From Haloactinomyces albus (GTDB lineage Bacteria; Actinomycetota; Actinomycetes; Mycobacteriales; Pseudonocardiaceae): a stretch of DNA of 64,000 nucleotides. Below, piece after piece: positions 54,843-61,111 of this stretch; position 1 is the stretch's first letter; each line of letters opens with the position of its first letter. The translations under genes and the position numbers were made by a program. Location of the stretch: assembly GCF_031458135.1 (NCBI RefSeq), contig NZ_JAVDXW010000001.1:1116001-1180000 (forward strand). The letters are read 5' to 3'. The notes beneath the pieces are model-generated. The model ran no database searches. It saw only the letters and a program-made list of their open reading frames with translations, and was not told the origin of the DNA.

Positions 54843-54863
54843 GTCGGCGCCGGGCACGCCGAC
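54843..54863 (+). promoter_or_regulatory. Hairpin between leader peptide and sir
   Basis: GTCGGCG (54843-54849) and CGCCGAC (54857-54863) form a 7-bp stem with a 7-nt loop, 31 nt after the leader stop. It may be the attenuating or ribosome-site masking structure that answers to leader translation. Confidence 0.45.
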
Positions 54864-54938
54864 CAGGAGAATCGCCACCGTCATGACGACGGACTTCTCT
54901 GCGGCGTCACCGCGCCCTGTCAACCCGGAGATCGGACA

Positions 54939-56651
54939 ATGGTCCCCCCCACGGAAGCCCCGAGCCAGCCGCAGCGCCGCACCCCCGCCCGTAAGAACAA
55001 GACCCGCGGTGAGGGCCAGTGGGCCCTGGGCTACCGCGAACCGCTCAACGGCAACGAGCAATCGAAGAAGGACGACAATCCGCTGAACGTCCGCAAGCGG
55101 ATCGAGAACGTCTACGCCCACGGTGGATACGACTCGATCGACCCCTCCGACCTGCGCGGCCGGTTCCGCTGGATGGGTCTGTACACGCAGCGCGCACCCG
55201 GCATCCCCGGAGCCCGTACCGGCACGATCCAGCCGGAGGAGCTCGACGACTCCCACTTCATGCTGCGGATCCGCGTGGACGGTGGCGCCATGACCACCGA
55301 GCAGCTGCGAGTGGTGGGGGAGATCTCACAGACCTACGCGCGCGACACCGCCGACATCACCGATCGGCAGAACATCCAGCTGCACTGGGTGCGGATCGAG
55401 GACATGCCCACCATCTGGCAGAAGCTGGAAGCGGTCGGCCTCTACACCACCGAAGCGTGCGGTGACTGCCCCCGCGTGGTGCTGGGTTCACCGGTGGCCG
55501 GGATCGCCGCGGACGAGATCGTCGACGCCACTCCGGCGATCACCGAGATCGCCGACCGCTACATCGGTGACGAGTCCCTGTCGAACCTGCCGCGCAAGTT
55601 CAAGACCGCGATCTCCGGTTCGCCGCGCCAGGACGTCGTGCACGAGACCAACGACATCTCCTTCATCGGCGCCGAGCACCCCGAGCACGGACCCGGTTTC
55701 GACCTGTGGGTCGGTGGCGGGTTGTCGACCAACCCGAAACTGGCGGTCCGGCTCGGCACCTGGGTTCCCCTGGAGGACGTGCCCGAGGTCTGGAACGCGG
55801 TCGTGCAGATCTTCCGGGACTACGGCTACCGCAGGCTGCGCAACCGGGCACGGATGAAGTTCCTGGTCGCCGACTGGGGTGCGGAGAAGTTCCGGGAGAT
55901 CCTGGAAAACGAGTACCTCGGCCGCAAGCTCACCGACGGGCCCGCTCCGCCGATCCACGAAGGGCCGCGGGACCACGTGGGCGTGCACGAGCAGCAGGAC
56001 GGCAACTACTACGTCGGCGTCACGTCGGTCGCCGGGCGCGTCAGCGGCTCGAAGCTGATGGAGGTCGCCAAGGCCGCCGAGCGGGTGGGCTCGCAGCGGG
56101 TCCGCACCACGGTCGAGCAGAACCTGCTGGTCCTCGACGTCGCAGGATCCGAGGTCGAAAACCTCGTCACCGACCTCGATACGCTGGAACTGCAGGCGCG
56201 GCCGTCCTCGTGGCGGCGCAGCGTGATGGCCTGCACCGGTATCGAGTTCTGCAAGCTGGCCATTGTGGAGACGAAGGACCGGGCCCGCGATCTCGTGGAG
56301 GACCTGGAGAAACGACTGGCCGACGTGCAGGGGGATGTCGAGAACCCCGTCACGGTCAACCTCAACGGCTGCCCGAACGCCTGCGCGCGCACCCAGGTTT
56401 CCGACATCGGCCTGAAAGGCCAGCTGGTCCCGGACTCCGAGGGCAACCAGGTCGAGGGTTTCCAGGTTCACCTCGGCGGCGGACTCGGCAACGACGCGGG
56501 CTTCGGCCGCAAGATTCGCGGGCACAAGGTCACCTCCGCCGAGCTGGGCGACTACGTGGAGCGGCTGGTGCGCCGCTACCTCGACCAGCGCGCGGAGGGG
56601 GAACGGTTCCCGCAGTGGGTCAATCGAGTCGAGGACGACGATCTCAAGTGA
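54939..56651 (+). CDS. sir: Ferredoxin-dependent sulfite reductase
   Basis: The 570-residue enzyme reduces sulfite to sulfide with six electrons from ferredoxin. Siroheme/[4Fe-4S] ligands are the C-x5-C of ACTGIEFCK and C-x3-C of NGCPNAC. N-terminal region includes RGRFRWMGLYTQRAPG and TDRQNIQLHWV. ATG 54939 has GGAG 8 nt upstream; longer frames upstream overlap the leader. Corresponds to NirA (Rv2391). First enzyme gene of the operon; sirohydrochlorin chelatase for its cofactor is the last. Confidence 0.95.
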   Translation: MVPPTEAPSQPQRRTPARKNKTRGEGQWALGYREPLNGNEQSKKDDNPLNVRKRIENVYAHGGYDSIDPSDLRGRFRWMGLYTQRAPGIPGARTGTIQPEELDDSHFMLRIRVDGGAMTTEQLRVVGEISQTYARDTADITDRQNIQLHWVRIEDMPTIWQKLEAVGLYTTEACGDCPRVVLGSPVAGIAADEIVDATPAITEIADRYIGDESLSNLPRKFKTAISGSPRQDVVHETNDISFIGAEHPEHGPGFDLWVGGGLSTNPKLAVRLGTWVPLEDVPEVWNAVVQIFRDYGYRRLRNRARMKFLVADWGAEKFREILENEYLGRKLTDGPAPPIHEGPRDHVGVHEQQDGNYYVGVTSVAGRVSGSKLMEVAKAAERVGSQRVRTTVEQNLLVLDVAGSEVENLVTDLDTLELQARPSSWRRSVMACTGIEFCKLAIVETKDRARDLVEDLEKRLADVQGDVENPVTVNLNGCPNACARTQVSDIGLKGQLVPDSEGNQVEGFQVHLGGGLGNDAGFGRKIRGHKVTSAELGDYVERLVRRYLDQRAEGERFPQWVNRVEDDDLK

Positions 56652-56842
56652 GTGCCGGAGAAGGGGCGGCCGAACCGAGCCCCGAGAGCCGGGCTGCGCC
56701 GTTCTACTGCCCATACTGTGGTGACGAGGACCTGCTGCCGGAACCCGAACCGGTGGGCGCGTGGAAGTGTCAGGCTTGCCGTCGCGTATTCACGGTGAAG
56801 CTCAGGGGCTTAGCACTGACCGAGGAGGACGAAGAGCCATGA
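56648..56842 (+). CDS. Small zinc-ribbon protein between sir and cysH
   Basis: The 64-residue protein has C21-x2-C24 (YCPYCG) and C41-x2-C44 (CQACRR), one zinc ribbon, between an Ala/Ser/Glu-rich head and acidic tail EEDEEP. It overlaps sir by GTGA and cysH by ATGA, so it is translated in a chain with both. It is absent from the short description of the M. tuberculosis locus but present in Streptomyces-type operons. Possible role in electron or sulfur handover; unproven. Confidence 0.8.
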   Translation: MSAGEGAAEPSPESRAAPFYCPYCGDEDLLPEPEPVGAWKCQACRRVFTVKLRGLALTEEDEEP

Positions 56843-57564
56843 CTGCCGAATCCCCCACCGATATCGGTCTGCGGCGCAGCGACGAGGAATTGCGCGACCT
56901 CGTGGACGAAGCCGCGCCGCGGCTTGCCGAAGCCACGGCCACCGAAGCGCTCCGCTGGGCCGCCGACACCTTCGGCGACGGCCTGATCGTCGCCTCGAAC
57001 ATGCAGGATGCCTCACTCGTCGATCTCGCCGCGAAAGCCAAGCCCGGCGTCGACATCCTGTTTCTGGAAACCGGATACCACTTCGCCGAGACGATCGGCA
57101 CCCGCGACGCCGTGAGCCAGAGTTACGACGTCAACATCGTCAACGCGATGCCCGAGCAGACCGTGGAAGAGCAGGACGCCAGTGAGGGCCCGCAGTTGTA
57201 CAACAGCGACCCGAACCGCTGCTGCTTCCTGCGCAAGGTCCTGCCGCTGCGGAACACTCTCGCGCGGTACGAGGCCTGGGTCACGGGAGTGCGCCGTGTC
57301 GAAGCACCGACCAGGGCGAACACCCCCATCGTCAGTTGGGACGAACGTAACAACCTGGTCAAGGTGAATCCACTGGCAGCATGGACGGATGAGGACATGG
57401 ATTCCTACATCGCCGAGCACAACGTACTGGTGAATCCACTGGTTCCGGCCGGGTTCCCATCGATCGGGTGCCAGCCGTGCACGGCGAAGCCGGCGCCCGG
57501 CGCCGATCCGCGCAGTGGCCGCTGGGCGGGCACGTCGAAAACCGAGTGCGGCCTGCACGGCTGA
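56839..57564 (+). CDS. cysH: APS reductase, thioredoxin-dependent
   Basis: The 241-residue enzyme reduces adenylyl sulfate to sulfite. The CC...C-x2-C iron-sulfur ligands (C128, C129, C211, C214) mark it as an APS rather than PAPS reductase, consistent with no APS kinase in the operon. The nucleophile is C237 in the ECGLHG tail. GGAGG lies upstream. It is coupled to the zinc ribbon gene by ATGA. Confidence 0.94.
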   Translation: MTAESPTDIGLRRSDEELRDLVDEAAPRLAEATATEALRWAADTFGDGLIVASNMQDASLVDLAAKAKPGVDILFLETGYHFAETIGTRDAVSQSYDVNIVNAMPEQTVEEQDASEGPQLYNSDPNRCCFLRKVLPLRNTLARYEAWVTGVRRVEAPTRANTPIVSWDERNNLVKVNPLAAWTDEDMDSYIAEHNVLVNPLVPAGFPSIGCQPCTAKPAPGADPRSGRWAGTSKTECGLHG

Positions 57565-57579
57565 CCGTAAGGGGACGTA

Positions 57580-58545
57580 ATGACCATTGACACATCCACG
57601 GACCGAGCTCCCGATCTTTCCGGGGAGGAGCCGACGCTTTCCGAGATTCCGCCGCAGGCGGACAATCTGGATGCACTGGAATCCGAGGCGATCCACATCT
57701 TCCGGGAGGTCGCAGGCGAGTTCGACCGCCCGGTGATCCTGTTCTCGGGGGGTAAGGATTCCACGGTGCTGGTGCACCTGGCGCTGAAGGCGTTCCGGCC
57801 CGCGCCGGTGCCGTTTCCGCTGCTGCACGTGGACACCGGACACAACTTCAGTGAGGTACTGGAGTTTCGCGACGAGCTGGTCTCGCGTCATGACCTGCGC
57901 CTGGTGGTGGCCAAGGTGCAGGACTGGATCGATGACGGCCGGCTGAGCGAACGACCCGACGGTACTCGCAATCCGTTGCAGACACAGCCGCTGCTGGGGG
58001 CGATCGAGGACAATCGCTTCGACGCGGTGTTCGGCGGTGGTCGCAGGGACGAGGAACGCGCCCGTGCCAAGGAGCGCATCTTCAGCCTGCGTAACGCCTT
58101 CGGCCAGTGGGATCCGCGGCGGCAGCGCCCGGAACTGTGGAACCTCTACAACGGCAAGCACCGTGCGGGCGAGCACATGCGGGTTTTCCCGCTGTCCAAC
58201 TGGACCGAGCTGGACGTGTGGCGCTACATCCAGCGGGAGAAGATCGAGCTGTCGCACCTGTACTACGCGCACCGCCGCGAGGTGTACGCCCGCGACGGCA
58301 TGTGGCTGACGTCCGGCCCGTGGGGTGGCCCCAGCGAGGACGAGCCCGTCGAGGAGAAGGTCGTGCGCTACCGCACCATCGGAGACGGTTCGTGCACCGG
58401 CGCCGTGGAGTCCGAGGCGTACACAGTGGACGACGTAATCGCGGAGGTCGCAGCCAGCCGACTCACCGAGCGCGGCGCGACCAGGGCCGATGACCGGATG
58501 TCGGAGGCCGCGATGGAGGATCGCAAGCGAGAGGGCTACTTTTAG
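57580..58545 (+). CDS. cysD: Sulfate adenylyltransferase subunit 2
   Basis: CysD makes APS from ATP and sulfate together with the GTPase CysN. The 321-residue protein has the PP-loop ILFSGGKDSTVLVHLA and the family segments LLHVDTGHNFSEVLEFRD, FGGGRRDEERARAKERIFS and GREMRVFPLSNWTELDVW-like sequence. AAGGGG stands before the ATG. cysN begins directly after the stop codon. Confidence 0.95.
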   Translation: MTIDTSTDRAPDLSGEEPTLSEIPPQADNLDALESEAIHIFREVAGEFDRPVILFSGGKDSTVLVHLALKAFRPAPVPFPLLHVDTGHNFSEVLEFRDELVSRHDLRLVVAKVQDWIDDGRLSERPDGTRNPLQTQPLLGAIEDNRFDAVFGGGRRDEERARAKERIFSLRNAFGQWDPRRQRPELWNLYNGKHRAGEHMRVFPLSNWTELDVWRYIQREKIELSHLYYAHRREVYARDGMWLTSGPWGGPSEDEPVEEKVVRYRTIGDGSCTGAVESEAYTVDDVIAEVAASRLTERGATRADDRMSEAAMEDRKREGYF

Positions 58546-59898
58546 ATGACCGACGAAACCGAGACCCTCGTCCGCACCGCTCCGGACAGCGGCGCACAGG
58601 TGACGCTGCCGGTGCACACCGATCTGTTGCGGCTGGCCACGGCCGGTTCCGTGGACGACGGGAAGAGCACGCTGGTCGGGCGACTGCTGCACGACACCAA
58701 GTCGGTGCTGGCCGACCAGCTCGATGCGGTACACCGCGCCAGCGCGGACAGGGGGATGAGCACCCCGGACCTGTCACTGCTGGTGGACGGACTGCGCGCC
58801 GAGCGTGAGCAGGGCATCACCATCGATGTCGCCTACCGCTATTTCGCCACTCCGAAGCGCACGTTCGTGCTGGCCGACACGCCGGGACACGTGCAGTACA
58901 CCCGCAACACCGTCACCGGCGCCTCGACCGCGCAACTCGCGGTGCTGCTGGTCGACGCGCGCAAGGGCGTGCTGGAGCAGACCCGCAGGCATGCCGCGGT
59001 GCTGGCACTGCTGGGGGTGCCGCGCCTGGTGCTGGCGGTCAACAAGATCGACATGGTGGATTTCGACGAGTCGGTGCACACGCGGATCTCGGAGGAATTC
59101 ACCGAGCACGCTCGTGCACTCGGTTACACCGATGGCGACGTGGTGACGGTTCCGGTCTCGGCACTGCACGGCGACAACGTCGTCGAGCGGTCCGGGCGGA
59201 CTCCGTGGTACTCGGGTCCCTCGCTGCTGGAGCACCTGGAGACCGTGCCGGTCGCACCGGACCCGCACGATGCGCCGTTGCGGATGCCGGTGCAGTTCGT
59301 CATCCGCCCCCGCACGGCCGAATACCCGGACTACCGGGGCTACGCGGGGCAGATCTCGGCAGGCGTGGTCTCGGAAGGAGACGAGGTCGTCGTTCTGCCC
59401 GCGGGTCTCCGCAGCCGAGTGTCCAAGGTGGACACACCGGATGGTTCGGTGACCCGAGCGGCAGCGGGCCGATCGGTGACCGTCCTGCTCGAAGACGACC
59501 TGGACATCTCCCGAGGGGACGTTCTCGTCGCCGCCGACTCGGCACCGCGGGTGACCGACGAGATCGACGCGACGGTGTGCTGGCTGGCCGAAAAGCCCCT
59601 GCAGCCGGGTGCGCGCGTGCTGGTCAAGCACGGCACCCGCACGGTGCAGGCGATGCTGACCGAACTGTCCGCGCGGTTCGACGAGCAGGAACTGTCCAGT
59701 GTCGACACACCGGAGGCACTGCAACTCAACGAGATCGGCCGCGTCCAGCTGCGTACGGCGGAGCCACTGCCGGTGGACGACTACGCGGACAGCCGGCGCA
59801 CCGGATCGTTCCTGGTCATCGACCCGTCCGACGGCACCACCCTGGCCGCCGGACTCGTGGGTCTCCCGCTGACGCAGCTGGCCTCCGCCGGGCGGTAA
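58546..59898 (+). CDS. cysN: Sulfate adenylyltransferase subunit 1 (GTPase)
   Basis: The 450-residue GTPase drives the unfavourable APS synthesis of CysD. G1 is GSVDDGKST, switch GITIDVAYRYF, G3 DTPGH, G4 NKID. Two beta-barrel domains follow. No APS-kinase (CysC) domain is attached, which fits the APS-reductase route shown by CysH. The start ATG follows the cysD TAG without a gap. Confidence 0.95.
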   Translation: MTDETETLVRTAPDSGAQVTLPVHTDLLRLATAGSVDDGKSTLVGRLLHDTKSVLADQLDAVHRASADRGMSTPDLSLLVDGLRAEREQGITIDVAYRYFATPKRTFVLADTPGHVQYTRNTVTGASTAQLAVLLVDARKGVLEQTRRHAAVLALLGVPRLVLAVNKIDMVDFDESVHTRISEEFTEHARALGYTDGDVVTVPVSALHGDNVVERSGRTPWYSGPSLLEHLETVPVAPDPHDAPLRMPVQFVIRPRTAEYPDYRGYAGQISAGVVSEGDEVVVLPAGLRSRVSKVDTPDGSVTRAAAGRSVTVLLEDDLDISRGDVLVAADSAPRVTDEIDATVCWLAEKPLQPGARVLVKHGTRTVQAMLTELSARFDEQELSSVDTPEALQLNEIGRVQLRTAEPLPVDDYADSRRTGSFLVIDPSDGTTLAAGLVGLPLTQLASAGR

Positions 59899-59908
59899 GG
59901 GTTCACGC

Positions 59909-60673
59909 ATGACCACCCCCCTGGTAGCGGTGGCGCACGGCAGCCGCGATCCGCGCTCGGCGGGCACCATTCACGCCCTGATGGACGTGGTCCGCTCGAC
60001 GCGCCCGGACCTGGACGTGCGCACCGCCTTCCTGGATCTGTCGGCCCCGCGGTTGGGTGACGTGCTCAGCGCGGTGCACGGCGACGGACACGAGGAAGCC
60101 GTCGTCGTGCCGCTGCTGCTGGGGCGGGCTTTCCACGCCCGTGTCGACGTGCCCTCGGCCATCGCCGAGACCCAGCAGCGGCATCCGAGGTTGCGGGTAC
60201 ACACCGCCGAGGTCCTCGGTCCGGACCGGCGACTGGCCGAGGCCGCGTGGCACCGGTTGTCGCAGGCCGGAGCGGACCCGTGCGATCCCGAACTCGGCGT
60301 CGTCCTGGCCGGGGCGGGCTCGTCGCACGGCCCCGCCAACCAACTGGTGGCCGATGTCGCGGCACGCTGGCAGGCAGGCACGCCATGGGCCGGAGTGATC
60401 GCGGCGTTCGCCGCAGCCGCCGACCCCGACGTCCCTGCCGCGGTGGCGGCACTGCGGGCACGGGGCGCGCGTCGTTTCGCCGTCGGCTCCTGGTTCCTCG
60501 CGCCCGGACTGCTCCCCGACCGGATCATCGACCAGGCCCACGAGCAGACCGGAGATCCCCTCATCGCCGCACCCATGGCCGACGATCCCGGCGTCGCCGA
60601 CCTCGTCCTCCAGCGCTACACCGGCGCCCTGGCCGCCGCCACCCACCCCACGCAGTACTCCCGAGCGCAGTAA
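59909..60673 (+). CDS. Sirohydrochlorin chelatase (CbiX/SirB type)
   Basis: The 254-residue protein has the chelatase start LVAVAHGSRDPRS with the metal-binding His, and a second His in the repeat half (GAGSSHGPANQL). Internal duplication as in long CbiX proteins. It probably inserts iron into sirohydrochlorin, making the siroheme of Sir; cobalt for cobalamin is the alternative. It matches Rv2393 (che1) after cysH. Weak AAGGG ribosome site, 10 nt after the cysN stop. Confidence 0.9.
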   Translation: MTTPLVAVAHGSRDPRSAGTIHALMDVVRSTRPDLDVRTAFLDLSAPRLGDVLSAVHGDGHEEAVVVPLLLGRAFHARVDVPSAIAETQQRHPRLRVHTAEVLGPDRRLAEAAWHRLSQAGADPCDPELGVVLAGAGSSHGPANQLVADVAARWQAGTPWAGVIAAFAAAADPDVPAAVAALRARGARRFAVGSWFLAPGLLPDRIIDQAHEQTGDPLIAAPMADDPGVADLVLQRYTGALAAATHPTQYSRAQ

Positions 60674-60677
60674 GTGA

Positions 60678-60695
60678 CTACGCCGAACGGCGTAG
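60678..60695 (+). terminator. Short hairpin after the sulfate operon
   Basis: CTACGCC (60678-60684) pairs with GGCGTAG (60689-60695) around GAAC, 4 nt after the chelatase stop. It is perfectly palindromic apart from the loop. Confidence 0.6.
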
Positions 60696-61111
60696 CGGGT
60701 TGGGCCGTTGTCGCGAACTTCGGCTCAATCTCACCAATACGGCCACACGCCCGCCGCTGCACGGGCATGATGCGTGCCGTGCTGCCCACCGGGCGCACAA
60801 CCCGGCAACGGCACGGAAAACCCCGACATTCCGGTCCGTTGCCGGGTCCCGTACCGCTGTGCCCCGCCATCCGGCGGACGAAGACACTCAAGTGTACTCC
60901 TTCGATCACGGAACGGTTTCGACACACTTTCGGTTTCACTCCATCAGGTCATGAGACAGTACTGCGCAAGCGTGCTACGTCGGGAACCGATCGCAGCGTG
61001 CACACGTCGGACAGCAAGACCCACCGTGCCGGGTGAAGATCGCATCGAGTGATCACTCCCGGAAGTTGCCGCAAACATCGATGCCGGACCGGGAATCGGG
61101 GGACAACGGGG
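60696..61111. other. Intergenic stretch before the ADP-ribosylglycohydrolase gene
   Basis: 416 bp. Short open frames here have no ribosome site or recognisable product. The last part should contain the promoter of the following gene. I see no other structure. Confidence 0.4.

Noticed and set aside
60674-61036. 120-codon frame after the sulfate operon
   Set aside because: Starts inside the terminator hairpin region and has no ribosome site or sensible protein pattern.
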